Source: Siccirubricoccus deserti (GTDB lineage: Bacteria > Pseudomonadota > Alphaproteobacteria > Acetobacterales > Acetobacteraceae). From it: 64,000 nucleotides of DNA. Shown here piece after piece: positions 55,427 through 63,750 of this stretch. How positions within the stretch are numbered: the first letter of the stretch is position 1; each line of letters opens with the position of its first letter. The stretch is from assembly GCF_014283215.1 (NCBI RefSeq), contig NZ_JACOMF010000009.1:62001-126000 (forward strand). Reading direction: 5' to 3'. The notes below the pieces were generated by a model that saw only the letters and a program-made list of their open reading frames with translations, made no database searches and was not told the origin of the DNA. A program made the translations under genes and the position numbers.

Positions 55427-55453
55427 CCGGATACCGCTGTAGCTCGTTGCCGT

Positions 55454-55474
55454 GGAGCGGATTCAGGCCGCTCC
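55454..55474 (-). terminator. Hairpin downstream of the nitroreductase gene
   Basis: A perfect 7-bp stem (GGAGCGG / CCGCTCC) with a 7-nt loop lies 10 bases past the nitroreductase stop codon. Confidence 0.5.
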
Positions 55475-55484
55475 GCGATCCGCT

Positions 55485-56324
55485 CTATTTCAACGGGAAG
55501 CCAAGCGTCCGCAGCGCCGACTTCAGCAGGTCCCGCCCGCGCAGTGCCTTCACCGTGCCGTTGCGGCTGACCACCCGCTGCGTCCAGGTGTCGGCCGACA
55601 TCTCATTCCGCCGTGAATACGCGCCGAGCAGGGCGTCATAGGCGGCGCGATGCGCCGGCTCCTCCGACGCATCATAGGTGTCGTGGTGCAGGATCGCCGC
55701 CTGCGACAGCCGCGGCTTCACCTCGCTCTCCGCCCCCGGCAGCGCATAGCCGATGCACAGGCCGAAGACGCCGACTGCGCCGGGCGGCAGGCCGAGCGTC
55801 TGCGCCACCCGCACTACGTCATTGCGCAGCGCGCCGATGTAGACGGTGCCGAGGCCGAGCGTCTCCGCCGCTACCACCGCATTCTGCGCCGCCATCGCGG
55901 CATCGATCGACGCGACCAGGAAGGTTTCCAGATAGGGCAGCCCCTCCAGCGGATGGCCCGCCGCGATCCCCAGCCGCTCGTTGCGCGACACATCGGCGAG
56001 GAACACCAGGAACAGCGGGCATTGCAGGATGTGCTTCTGGTTGCCGGCGATCTCCGCCAGCACCGCCCGCTTCGCCGGATCCTCCACCACCACGACCGAC
56101 CAGGTCTGCAGGTTGGAGGAGGTGGCGGCGGATTGCGCCGCGGCCAGCAGCGTCTCCAGCGTGCCGGGCGGCAGCGCATCCGGCCGGTAGCCGCGCACCG
56201 AGCGGTGGTCGAGCATGCCGGCGATCGCCGCATTCCACGGCCCCGCCGCCGGCACCGCATCGGTGCCGTAGCGGGCGATCAGCGCCGCCGTCTTGCCGCT
56301 GTCCGTCTGGGTGGTCCCGTCCAT
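55485..56324 (-). CDS. Nitroreductase family protein (NfsA-like)
   Basis: A 279-residue FMN-dependent reductase. HRSVRGYRPDALPPGTLETLL at residues 40-60 is the opening FMN-phosphate site, SAATSSNLQTWSVVVVED follows, and AAETLGLGTVYIGALRND and FGLCIGYALPG are the later conserved blocks. The length fits NfsA-type NADPH oxygen-insensitive nitroreductases. It would reduce nitroaromatics or quinones; the physiological substrate is unknown. The Bug-family gene lies 71 bases upstream on the same strand. Confidence 0.92.
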   Translation of the reverse strand: MDGTTQTDSGKTAALIARYGTDAVPAAGPWNAAIAGMLDHRSVRGYRPDALPPGTLETLLAAAQSAATSSNLQTWSVVVVEDPAKRAVLAEIAGNQKHILQCPLFLVFLADVSRNERLGIAAGHPLEGLPYLETFLVASIDAAMAAQNAVVAAETLGLGTVYIGALRNDVVRVAQTLGLPPGAVGVFGLCIGYALPGAESEVKPRLSQAAILHHDTYDASEEPAHRAAYDALLGAYSRRNEMSADTWTQRVVSRNGTVKALRGRDLLKSALRTLGFPLK

Positions 56325-56395
56325 GCGTCTGTCTCCGTTTCGCCGGCAGGCTAGCTATCGCAGCGGTGATGACAAGCCAGAGAAGCGGGACCGGC

Positions 56396-57382
56396 TCAGA
56401 TCAGCCCCAGCCGCCGCGCCAGGTCGCGGTACAGCGCCACCTGGGCGCGGACATAGTCCCGCGTCTCCTCGGGCGGCAGCAGCCGGGGGAAGGAGCCGAC
56501 GCGGCGGGTCGCCGCCATCCAGCCCTGGTCCTGCCGCAGCGCCGCCAGCGCCTCCGCCCAGGCATCGATCAGCGGCTGCGGCAGCCCGGCGGGGGCGTAG
56601 AGCGCGTTCCAGCCGGTGATCTCGGCCAGCGCCTCGAACTCCGCCTCCCGCGCGGTGGGCACCTGGGGGATGGCGGCGTGGCGGTCCCGTCGCGTACCGA
56701 CCACCAGGGCGCGCAGCCCGCCCTGGCTGATGGCGCCGATGGTATCGCTCAGGTTATTGCCGATGAATTGCACCTGGCCGGCGAGCAGCGCCGCCACCGC
56801 CTCCCCGCCGCCGCGGAAGGGCACCGCCACCCCGGCATCGATCGGCAGCCCGGCCGAGGCGAAGATGTGCCGTACCCCGAGGTCGAGGATCGTCGCCGGC
56901 CCGGTGGTGGCGAAGGTCAGCCGCCCGGGGTTCTCGCGCAGCGCGCCGAGCAGGTCGGACAGGCTCCGCCATGGCGCGTCGGCGCGGACGCAGACGACGA
57001 AGGGGTTCTCGTCCAGCAACCCGAGCATGGTGAAGCTGTCCCAGGCATAGGGCGTGCGCGGGTCGATCGCCGGCAGGATGGCGGCGGCGCTGACCCGGGC
57101 GATCAGCAGGGTGAACCCGTCCGGCGCTGCCCGCGCCACATATTGCGTGCCGATGGCGCCGGAGGCGCCGCTGCGGTTCTCCACCATGATGCTGGCGGCG
57201 GGGTTGGGCAGGTGGCGCGGTGCATACTGGGCCAGCGCCCGCGCCGCCAGATCCGCCGCGCCGCCGGCGGAGAAGGGCGCGACCAGGGTGATCGGGCGGT
57301 CGGGATAGACGGTCTGGGCCCGGGCGGCGCCCGCCAGCAATGGCAGGGTGGCCAGCAGGGCGCGGCGATGAGGGCGGCGCAT
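56396..57382 (-). CDS. Bug/TctC family substrate-binding protein
   Basis: A 328-residue periplasmic binding protein. The leader (RRALLATLPLLAGAARAQ) is followed by RPITLVAPFSAGGAADLAARA, IMVENRSGASGAIGTQYVAR and APDGFTLLIARVS. VPFRGGGEAVAALLAGQVQF is the ligand-loop region. It is the second complete member in the window and has no TctAB partner nearby. Transcription continues towards the nitroreductase gene, so the two may be co-transcribed. Confidence 0.93.
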   Translation of the reverse strand: MRRPHRRALLATLPLLAGAARAQTVYPDRPITLVAPFSAGGAADLAARALAQYAPRHLPNPAASIMVENRSGASGAIGTQYVARAAPDGFTLLIARVSAAAILPAIDPRTPYAWDSFTMLGLLDENPFVVCVRADAPWRSLSDLLGALRENPGRLTFATTGPATILDLGVRHIFASAGLPIDAGVAVPFRGGGEAVAALLAGQVQFIGNNLSDTIGAISQGGLRALVVGTRRDRHAAIPQVPTAREAEFEALAEITGWNALYAPAGLPQPLIDAWAEALAALRQDQGWMAATRRVGSFPRLLPPEETRDYVRAQVALYRDLARRLGLI

Positions 57383-57856
57383 GGCGGATTGTCCGGCGAC
57401 GGTCTGGTACGGAGGTCTGGCGCGATGGGGTGAGGCAGGATGCGACGAGCAGGGGCCTGCCGCTCCGGCGTCCCGGCAGTGTGCCGGGCGCGGCGCCGCG
57501 CCGCCACCCCTTTCGGCCGAATGAATCCCGCTGGCGGGCGGAATGTCGCCGTCACGGCTTCGATACCTGAAGGCCAAGCATAGGCCTCGAATTCGTAAGA
57601 TGAACTGGTCGATGGAACCGGGCGTATTGCCGGGTTTACTGTCGCGGCGCGGAGATCCGGCTGGCAATGCCGGCCGCACCCGGCCTGCCGCCCGCCGCAT
57701 CGCCTCACGCCAGGTTGCAGGATTTTTCAGAACCGTGCTAACGCCAGCGGCATGACGTCCGCGAACGGCACGCCGGTGGGCAACCCCCGGCTACCCTCAG
57801 CGGCGTTCCTGCGCGTTGCGCGGGGCGCCCTTCACCCGGGGCAAGGAGCCAAGGCC
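57383..57856. other. Divergent intergenic region without a recognised gene
   Basis: 474 bases between the divergent Bug-family and lytic-transglycosylase genes. Open frames exist but have no protein-like character. Only the control regions of the two flanking genes are expected here, and no clear promoter boxes or repeats were identified. Confidence 0.5.
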
Positions 57857-58567
57857 GTGGTTACGGCCCGGCGTCGCCGGCCTGCCTGGATGGCAGCGCT
57901 GCTGGTGGCGCCACTGCTCCTGGCATCCGGGATCGCCAACGCCGCCTCCCCGGCAGCGAGTGGGGAAGCCGCGCGCCAGCCCCGTCTGCCCGATGCGCCG
58001 CAGGAGCTGTTGCCGCCGGCCCTGGCCGAAACCGGGCCAAAGCTCGGCCCGCGTGCCGCCTGCCTGGCCGCCGCACGCCGGGCGGAATCGATTCACGGCC
58101 TGCCGGACGGGCTGCTGGTGGCGATCGCGCTGTCGGAGAGCGGGCTGCATGCCCATGCCCTCAACATCGGCGGTCGCTCCTATTTCCCGGAGGAGCGGGC
58201 CGCCGCCCGGGCGCTGCTGCTCGGCGCCGGCTCCGGCCGCTCGGTAATGGCCGGCTGCGTGCAGGTGAATGCGCGGGTTCATGCCCGCGGCGCCGACTGG
58301 CCGCTGGACCCGGTGCGCTCGGCCGACTGGGCCGGCGGGCTGCTGCGCCGCTGGCACACCGAGACCGGCAGCTGGGCCGAGGCGCTGCGCCGCTGGCACG
58401 GTGGCTCCGCCGCCAGCACGCGGCGGGTCATGTGCCGGGTCAGGGCCAAGCTGGAGGTCACCGCGCCGGGGTCCGACCTGCTGCACGATCAGGGTTGCAG
58501 CCAGGGTGAGATCGCCCGGGTCCGCCGCAGCGGCACCACCTTGCTGGAGGTCGCTGAGGCGCCTTGA
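57857..58567 (+). CDS. Exported lytic transglycosylase-like (SLT-fold) protein
   Basis: A 236-residue protein. The GTG at 57857 follows AAGGAG and gives a signal peptide (AWMAALLVAPLLLASGIANA). The SLT/lysozyme-like domain begins ACLAAARRAESIHGLPDGLL, and the catalytic Glu is Glu94 in IALSESGLHAHALNIGG. MAGCVQVNARVH and AEALRRWHGGS match the VirB1-like layout. It probably cleaves peptidoglycan glycan strands. Two Cys near the C-terminus could form a disulfide. No secretion-system genes lie nearby. Confidence 0.82.
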   Translation: MVTARRRRPAWMAALLVAPLLLASGIANAASPAASGEAARQPRLPDAPQELLPPALAETGPKLGPRAACLAAARRAESIHGLPDGLLVAIALSESGLHAHALNIGGRSYFPEERAAARALLLGAGSGRSVMAGCVQVNARVHARGADWPLDPVRSADWAGGLLRRWHTETGSWAEALRRWHGGSAASTRRVMCRVRAKLEVTAPGSDLLHDQGCSQGEIARVRRSGTTLLEVAEAP

Positions 58568-58583
58568 GGCGCTGCTGGCGAGG

Positions 58584-60050
58584 CTACTTCGCCGCGCCGT
58601 CCAGCGCCTGCCGTACCTGCTTCGGCAATGCCGCCAGCCCGCCGGGCCGCAGCAGCGCGGCCGCTTCGGTGATGAGCAGCCGCGGCCCGGGCTGACGCCC
58701 GGCCAGCGCGCCAGCCAGGCTGGCCCCGGCGCCGCCGTCGGCCACCACGGCAACGACCAGATCGACCGGCGTCGCCTCCAGCAGCGCCGTCGCCTCCGCC
58801 ACCGAGGCCGCCGCCAGGGTCCGGTAGCCGAGGCCGGCGAGCAGCGCCCCAGCGGTGTCCAGCGCCTCCGGCGCATCGGCGAGCAGCAGCACCGTCTCGC
58901 CCCCGGGGGACGGCGGCGCGGCCTCCGGGCCGAGCACCGGCAACAGCAGCCGCGCCGTGGTGCCGCGCCCTGCCTGCGAGCTCAGCCGCAGTTGCCCGCG
59001 CGACTGCCGGGCGAAGCCGTAGACGGTCGCCAAGCCGAGGCCGACGCCGACGCCGGTCGATTTGGTGGTGAAGAAGGGTTCAGGGGCGCGGTGCAGCACC
59101 GCCGGGCTCATGCCGAGGCCGGTGTCGCGCACCTCGATCACGGCATAATCGCCGGGTGCCAGCCCATCTGGCGCGCCCGGCGGCACCATGGCACGGGCGG
59201 TGCAGACGCTCAGCGTTCCACCCTGCGGCATGGCCTCCGCGGCATTGGCGACGAGGCTGGCCAGCGCCTGCTCGATCCCGGTTGGATCGCCGTGGCAGGG
59301 TGCCAGCCCTTCGTCGAGCTGCTGTTCGAAGGCGATCCCGGGCGGCAGCGAGGGCCGCAGCCGCTCCGCCACCGCAGCGACCAGCGCGTTGAGGTCGACC
59401 GGCCGCGACTGCAGCGTCTGCCGTCGCCCGAAGCTGCGCAGCTGCCCGGTCAGCCGCTTCGCTCGCGCCACCGCTTCCTGTCCGCGCTCGATCAGCCGCT
59501 TGCGCCGCAGCCCGTCTTCCGCATGGCCGAGCATGTCAAGGCTGCCGGCGATGACCATCAGCAGGTTGTTGAAGTCATGCGCGATGCCGCTGGCGAGCTG
59601 GCCGAGCGCCTCCAGCGTCTGCGCCTGGCGCAGTTCCGCCTCCACTTCCCGCCGCTGGGTCACGTCAAGTTGGCTGCCGAGCATCCAGCGCGCCGAACCC
59701 TGCGCATCGAGCACCGGCGAGATGAACAGCGCATTCCAGAATGGCGAGCCGTCGCGGCGATAGTTCAACAATTCGGTGGCGATGCTGCGGCGTTCCTGCA
59801 CCGCCTGGCGCAACGCCGCAACGGTTGCCGCATCCGTTGCCGGACCCTGCAGGAAGCGGCAATTGCGGCCGAGCACCTGGCTCGGCGGATAGCCGGTCAT
59901 CGTCAGGAAACTGCGGTTGGCGAAGATGATCGGATTGTTCGGCTGACCGGGATCGGTGACGGTCATCGCCATCGGTGAGGCCGCGACCGCGGAGAACAGC
60001 AGCCCATCGTGCCTGAATTTCCCGACAGCAGCGACATCGGCGGTGGCCAT
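58584..60050 (-). CDS. LOV-domain blue-light histidine kinase with degenerate receiver domain
   Basis: A 488-residue soluble kinase. The N-terminal LOV domain (about residues 15-130) has the flavin motif GRNCRFLQGP with the photo-adduct Cys64, and NYRRDGSPFWNALFISPV, both diagnostic of light-sensing PAS domains. The HisKA domain follows with LGQLASGIAHDFNNLL (phospho-accepting His158). The ATPase domain has VANAAEAMP, RDTGLGMSP and GVGLGLATVYGF. A C-terminal receiver-like domain (about 388-485) lacks the phospho-acceptor: where Asp is expected it reads DLVVAVVADG. The gene diverges from a single-domain receiver gene 133 bases away, which is probably its phosphotransfer partner. Confidence 0.92.
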   Translation of the reverse strand: MATADVAAVGKFRHDGLLFSAVAASPMAMTVTDPGQPNNPIIFANRSFLTMTGYPPSQVLGRNCRFLQGPATDAATVAALRQAVQERRSIATELLNYRRDGSPFWNALFISPVLDAQGSARWMLGSQLDVTQRREVEAELRQAQTLEALGQLASGIAHDFNNLLMVIAGSLDMLGHAEDGLRRKRLIERGQEAVARAKRLTGQLRSFGRRQTLQSRPVDLNALVAAVAERLRPSLPPGIAFEQQLDEGLAPCHGDPTGIEQALASLVANAAEAMPQGGTLSVCTARAMVPPGAPDGLAPGDYAVIEVRDTGLGMSPAVLHRAPEPFFTTKSTGVGVGLGLATVYGFARQSRGQLRLSSQAGRGTTARLLLPVLGPEAAPPSPGGETVLLLADAPEALDTAGALLAGLGYRTLAAASVAEATALLEATPVDLVVAVVADGGAGASLAGALAGRQPGPRLLITEAAALLRPGGLAALPKQVRQALDGAAK

Positions 60051-60183
60051 GCGGCGCACCTCAGTCGCCGAATGCCACGATCGATGCGCCGGCGTGCCGG
60101 CGCGTCACGGAGTCGTCACGCCGGCCCACGGCAACGACCACCCCGATTGGTGATTGGAGGTGGCGGGGCAAGGAAGTTTGGTC

Positions 60184-60609
60184 ATGCAGGGTGAAGTTCC
60201 GGTACTGCTTGTCGTTGAGGATGATTTCTTGGTGCGGCTGACGCTCGTCGATGCACTGAGCGACGGCGGGTTCGAAGTGCTTGAAGCGGCGGATGCGAAG
60301 GAAGCGCTCGGCCTGGTGTGCGACCGCGGCGACATCGCGGCGATGTTGACTGATATCAACCTGCCCGGCGGCTCGGACGGCTTCGCGCTCGCCCGCGCGG
60401 TGCGCGTCGTGCGGCCCGAGATGCCGGTGCTCTACGCCTCCGGCCGTTACTCCGGCGTCGAGGCCGGGCAAGCGGTCGATGGCGCGCGCTTCCTTGCGAA
60501 GCCCTTCACCCCGACCCTGGCGGCCACGATGATCCGCGAGCTGATGGCCGAAGGCACCCCGGCGCAAGCGGCTCCGCAACCGCCACCCAAGGCCGATCGC
60601 CACATCTGA
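60184..60609 (+). CDS. Single-domain response regulator (receiver only)
   Basis: A 141-residue receiver protein with no output domain. Acidic pocket residues Asp13/Asp14 lie in VEDDFLVR, the phospho-acceptor is Asp57 in MLTDINLPGGSDGF, the switch Ser is in LYASGR, and Lys106 is in FLAKPFTP. All key residues are intact. AGGAAG precedes ATG 60184. Divergence from the LOV kinase suggests it receives phosphate from it, replacing the kinase's own inactive receiver. Confidence 0.92.
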   Translation: MQGEVPVLLVVEDDFLVRLTLVDALSDGGFEVLEAADAKEALGLVCDRGDIAAMLTDINLPGGSDGFALARAVRVVRPEMPVLYASGRYSGVEAGQAVDGARFLAKPFTPTLAATMIRELMAEGTPAQAAPQPPPKADRHI

Positions 60610-60618
60610 TGCAGCGAT

Positions 60619-60645
60619 CCCGGCACCCGGTGTCAAGGTGCCGGG
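60619..60645 (+). terminator. Hairpin terminator of the receiver gene
   Basis: A perfect 9-bp stem (CCCGGCACC / GGTGCCGGG) with a 9-nt loop starts 9 bases after the stop codon. No T-run is present. Confidence 0.6.
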
Positions 60646-60743
60646 TGAAGTGTCCCGGCAGAGCAACCGCTGCCGTGCGGAGGTCACGCCAGGGCGTGCT
60701 CCGCCGGTGCGAGCGGGGATCGCTTCGGCATTCGCTTCGGGGC

Positions 60744-60932
60744 TTAGTTGACCGCCCGATCCACCGAGCGGCCGAGCCGCTCGACCGGCCCGCGCGGCGG
60801 ATCGACGGCATCTCGCACGTTCTGCCCGGCGCGATCGAGGCTGCGACCGGCGCGCTCCGCCGGGCCTTCGCGCTCGCAGCCGGCGAGCCCGATCAGCAAG
60901 GCGGGCACCAGGGCGAGAAGGATCGGACGCAT
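60744..60932 (-). CDS. Small lipoprotein
   Basis: A 62-residue protein with a lipoprotein signal peptide (MRPILLALVPALLIGLAGC); the lipobox is LAGC. The mature 44 residues are highly charged with two related halves (GRSLDRAGQNVRDAV and LGRSVDRAV), likely a helical hairpin. Entericidin-like small lipoproteins share this layout. A second ATG lies one codon upstream; GGAG spacing favours the chosen one. Confidence 0.75.
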   Translation of the reverse strand: MRPILLALVPALLIGLAGCEREGPAERAGRSLDRAGQNVRDAVDPPRGPVERLGRSVDRAVN

Positions 60933-61004
60933 CATGATCTCCGGTTTCGGCTTCGCTGCCATCCCCATCGCGCGGCGAGGAGAATAGTTCGTTCACGGCA
61001 TTGC

Positions 61005-61190
61005 TCATCCCTGGTCAGGCGCCGGCCCGCGTATCGGCCCGGCACGCCAAACAGCCTCCATCACCATCTGGTCCCGTAGCCCTTCCTCGCTTCGGCAGCT
61101 GCGGCTGCGGCCATTACGCACGCAGCGGGCCACGTGGTCGATCTCCAGGGCGGATTGGTGACGCGTCTGGATCTTCAGCACCTCCTGCAC
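61005..61190 (-). pseudogene. C-terminal remnant of a Gfo/Idh/MocA family oxidoreductase
   Basis: This minus-strand frame reads HQSALEIDHVARCVRNGR, EEGLRDQMVMEAVWRAG. The pattern (a partly conserved LDHxxxCVxxGR, then EEGLRD, then a helical MEAxxRA end) is the usual C-terminus of Gfo/Idh/MocA dehydrogenases. Upstream sequence in all frames lacks the Rossmann part, so only a decayed fragment seems to remain. The rest of 60933-61387 shows no intact gene. Confidence 0.45.
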
Positions 61191-61387
61191 AACGCGATGG
61201 AAGAGGTGCCGCCGGTGGCGAACCGCGCTGCCACGATTCCGCCGGCCTGCACGATGCCGCACTGCCCAACGCGAAGCTGCGGCGCCTGTTGCTTGCGATG
61301 TTGACGCGATTTCCCGCAGGGAGGACGCTGCCGCTCGCCGCGCGCCAAAGGAAGCATCGAGCCGCCACAGTTTCGGGAGGAACCGCA

Positions 61388-61612
61388 ATGTTCGAGTTGC
61401 TCGGTCGCCAGGAGGCGCTCGCCAGAAGCCAGAAGATCATCGCCGCCGCGGTCCTTGGCGGCATGCTGGTGTTCTCGGACTGGCTCGTACTGGCGGGCGC
61501 GGTCTACCTGTTCCTCGGCATCGAGCCCAGGGGCCGCTCGATCGAGCGGATAAACCGCGCGCTGCATGTCAGTGCGACTGTGCCGCGCGCGGCGCCGGTC
61601 GCGAGGGCATAG
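61388..61612 (+). CDS. Small membrane protein of unknown function
   Basis: A 74-residue protein with one or two hydrophobic helices (IIAAAVLGGMLVFSDWLVLAGAVYLFLGI), flanked by charged ends. GGGAGG lies 8 bases before the ATG. No family was recognised. The following NTF2-like gene starts 4 bases after its stop, so the two are probably co-transcribed. Confidence 0.7.
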   Translation: MFELLGRQEALARSQKIIAAAVLGGMLVFSDWLVLAGAVYLFLGIEPRGRSIERINRALHVSATVPRAAPVARA

Positions 61613-61615
61613 CGC

Positions 61616-62020
61616 GTGGAGGATGCAAGCCAGGCGGCGCCGGATGCCGCAGCGGTGGCAGCGTCGATGGCGGTGCTCGACCGCTTCATGGCGGCGCTGA
61701 ATGCGCGCGACCAGCGGGCACTGGCGGCGACGATGCATTTCCCGCATCACCGTCTGGCCGGCAGCCGCTTCCAGGTGTGGGAGCGGCCGGAGGACTACAC
61801 CATCGAAGGCTTCGTGGCGCGCGCCGGCGACGGCTGGGCGCGCTCCGACTGGGATTTCCGGCGGGTGGTCGCGGCCGGTCCGGCGAAGGTGCATCTCGAC
61901 GTGCAATTCACCCGGCGGCGGGCCGATGGCAGCGCCATCGGCAGCTTCCGCTCGCTCTGGGTGGTCGCCTGCCTGGATGGCGTCTGGGGGGTGCAGGCGC
62001 GGTCGAGCTTTGCGTCCTGA
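61616..62020 (+). CDS. NTF2/SnoaL-like fold protein
   Basis: A 134-residue protein. The opening helix VLDRFMAALNARDQRALAATMHFPHHRL and the closing strands VVAAGPAKVHLDVQFTRRR, FRSLWVVACLDGVWGVQARSSF form the cone-shaped SnoaL/NTF2-like fold. Members are isomerases, binding proteins or subunits of other enzymes. No catalytic residue can be assigned. The GTG start lies 4 bases after the previous stop. Confidence 0.82.
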   Translation: MEDASQAAPDAAAVAASMAVLDRFMAALNARDQRALAATMHFPHHRLAGSRFQVWERPEDYTIEGFVARAGDGWARSDWDFRRVVAAGPAKVHLDVQFTRRRADGSAIGSFRSLWVVACLDGVWGVQARSSFAS

Positions 62021-62086
62021 GCCCGCCATGCCGCTTGCCGGGCCACGGCAAACCGGGTCCACTCCACCTCATCAAGGAGGAACGCC

Positions 62087-62758
62087 ATGCTGAAATTCTA
62101 CTACCACACGGCGCCGAACCCGATGAAGGTCGCGCTGTTCCTGGAGGAAAGCGGCCTGCCTTATGAGGCGGTGCCGGTCGACACCCGCAAGGGCGAGCAG
62201 CACACCCCGGAATTCCTCGCCATCAACCCCAACGCCAAGACGCCGGCGATCGATGATGACGGGGTGAAGGTCTTCGACAGCAACGCCATCCTGCTCTACC
62301 TCGCCGAGAAGACCGGCAAATTCCTGCCGCCCGCGGCACTGCGCGGCGAGACGCTGTCCTGGCTGATGTTCATCGCCAGTGGCATCGGCCCCTATTCCGG
62401 CCAGTCGGTGCATTTCGCCAACCATGCGCCGGAGAAGCTGGCCTACGCCATCAAGCGCTACGACTTCGAGGCGAAGCGCCACTGGGACATCCTGAACGAC
62501 CGGTTGGCGACGCGCGAATGGCTGGTCGGCGACAGCTACTCCATCGTCGACATGGCGGCCTGGGGCTGGGAACGCGCCGCCGCCTATGTGCTTGGCGCCG
62601 AGGGCTGGGCGGCGGTGCCGCATGTGCAGCGCCACTTCGCCGCGATCAACGCCCGCCCGGCCGCGGCCAGGGCCACGGCGATCAAGGACCGTCATGCCTT
62701 CAAGACGGAGATGGATGACGAGGCGCGCCGAGCGATGTTCCGGCACATGGCGGCTTAG
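62087..62758 (+). CDS. Glutathione S-transferase
   Basis: A 223-residue GST. The N-terminal thioredoxin-fold domain (1-80) has YYHTAPNPMKVALFLEE and NAKTPAIDDDGVKVFDSNAILLYLAEKTG, whose DSNAI gives the glutathione gamma-glutamyl contact. The helical C-terminal domain contains WLVGDSYSIVDMAAWGW. This layout matches bacterial GSTs of the YghU/nu-like or beta-related branches. AAGGAGGAA precedes the ATG. The nearby gshA shows that the cell makes glutathione. Confidence 0.92.
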   Translation: MLKFYYHTAPNPMKVALFLEESGLPYEAVPVDTRKGEQHTPEFLAINPNAKTPAIDDDGVKVFDSNAILLYLAEKTGKFLPPAALRGETLSWLMFIASGIGPYSGQSVHFANHAPEKLAYAIKRYDFEAKRHWDILNDRLATREWLVGDSYSIVDMAAWGWERAAAYVLGAEGWAAVPHVQRHFAAINARPAAARATAIKDRHAFKTEMDDEARRAMFRHMAA

Positions 62759-62794
62759 GCCGGTTCGACGGGAGCGCTGCCCCCGCCCCCCACC

Positions 62795-62811
62795 GGGCCA
62801 AGGCTTGGCCC
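62795..62811. terminator. Palindrome after the GST gene
   Basis: GGGCCAAG / CTTGGCCC form an 8-bp palindrome around a single central base, 36 bases past the GST stop codon. It may terminate transcription before the SDR leader. Confidence 0.4.
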
Positions 62812-62867
62812 CGGACCCGCCGTGAGTCGGCTGCTGGGACAACCTGACCCAAACTCACGCCGGAGCC

Positions 62868-62887
62868 GGGGAGACGCTTGTCTCCCC
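62868..62887 (+). promoter_or_regulatory. Stem-loop in the leader of the SDR gene
   Basis: A perfect 8-bp stem (GGGGAGAC / GTCTCCCC) with a 4-nt loop, 60 bases before the SDR start. It stands just upstream of a second hairpin that covers the ribosome binding site. Confidence 0.45.
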
Positions 62888-62908
62888 GATGGGGGCTCGG
62901 GGGCAAAG

Positions 62909-62939
62909 CCTCCGTGGTTCCGAATTTTCAAGACGGAGG
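62909..62939 (+). promoter_or_regulatory. Hairpin pairing with the SDR ribosome binding site
   Basis: CCTCCGT (62909-62915) is complementary to ACGGAGG (62933-62939). The latter includes the GGAGGG Shine-Dalgarno of the SDR gene, 7 bases before its ATG. Folding would hide the ribosome binding site; the 17-nt loop is AT-rich compared with its surroundings. Confidence 0.45.
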
Positions 62940-62946
62940 GAAACGC

Positions 62947-63750
62947 ATGTTCAGCCTGGCGGGCAAGGTCGCCGTCGTCACCGGCGCGGGGTCGGTGGGA
63001 CCGGGATGGGGCAATGGCAAGGCGACGGCGGTGCTGCTGGCGCGGCAGGGCGCTTCGGTGTTCGGCATAGACGTGGTGCCGGCCGCGGTCGAGGAAACCC
63101 GCGGGCTGATCGAGGCCGAGGGCGGCACCTGCGTCGCCCATGCCTGCGACATGCTGGATGCCGCCGCGGTGGAAGCCGCGGTCGCCGCCTGCATGCAGCG
63201 CTTCGGCCGCATCGACATCCTGGTGAACAACGTCGGCGGCTCCGCCCCCGGCGGTCCGGCCGACATGCCGGAGGAGGTCTGGGACCGGCAGATCGACACC
63301 AATCTGAAAACCCCCTTCCTCGGCTGCAAATACGTGCTGCCGGTGATGGAAGCGCAGGGCAGCGGCGCGGTGGTGAACATCTCCTCCGTCGCCGGGCTGC
63401 GCATGGGCACGGGGCGGGTCCACACCGCCTATTCGGCCAGCAAGGCCGGCGTCATCGCCTTCAGCAAATCGGTCGCCATGGGCTATGCGAAGAAGGGCAT
63501 CCGCTGCAACACGGTGGTGCCGGGGCTGATGCACACGCCGCTGGTCGAGCACCGGCTGGTCCGCCAGCTCGGCGCCAATGATGCCGAGGCGCTGATCGCC
63601 CGGCGCAACGCCAGCGTGCCGGTCGGCCACATGGGCACTGGCTGGGACATCGCCCATGCGGTGCTCTACCTGGTCTCCGACGAGGCGAAATATGTGACGG
63701 CGACGGAGATCGTCGTCGATGGCGGCTTCACCGCGGCGGGGCCGGTATGA
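62947..63750 (+). CDS. SDR family oxidoreductase
   Basis: A 267-residue classical SDR. The cofactor motif is an unusual TGAGSVGPGWGNGKA (an insertion relative to TGxxxGIG), followed by LVNNVGG, NISSVAGLRMG (Ser), YSASK (Tyr-Lys) and EIVVDGG. The extended loop at the cofactor site is seen in a subset of SDRs. GGAGGG precedes ATG 62947. Its stop overlaps the start of a Bug-family gene by 4 bases, suggesting that uptake and oxidation of one substrate are coupled. Confidence 0.92.
   Translation: MFSLAGKVAVVTGAGSVGPGWGNGKATAVLLARQGASVFGIDVVPAAVEETRGLIEAEGGTCVAHACDMLDAAAVEAAVAACMQRFGRIDILVNNVGGSAPGGPADMPEEVWDRQIDTNLKTPFLGCKYVLPVMEAQGSGAVVNISSVAGLRMGTGRVHTAYSASKAGVIAFSKSVAMGYAKKGIRCNTVVPGLMHTPLVEHRLVRQLGANDAEALIARRNASVPVGHMGTGWDIAHAVLYLVSDEAKYVTATEIVVDGGFTAAGPV

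Noticed and set aside
57543..57755. Short plus-strand frame between the Bug-family and transglycosylase genes
   Set aside because: It has no ribosome binding site, no recognisable motif and an Arg-rich, non-protein-like composition.
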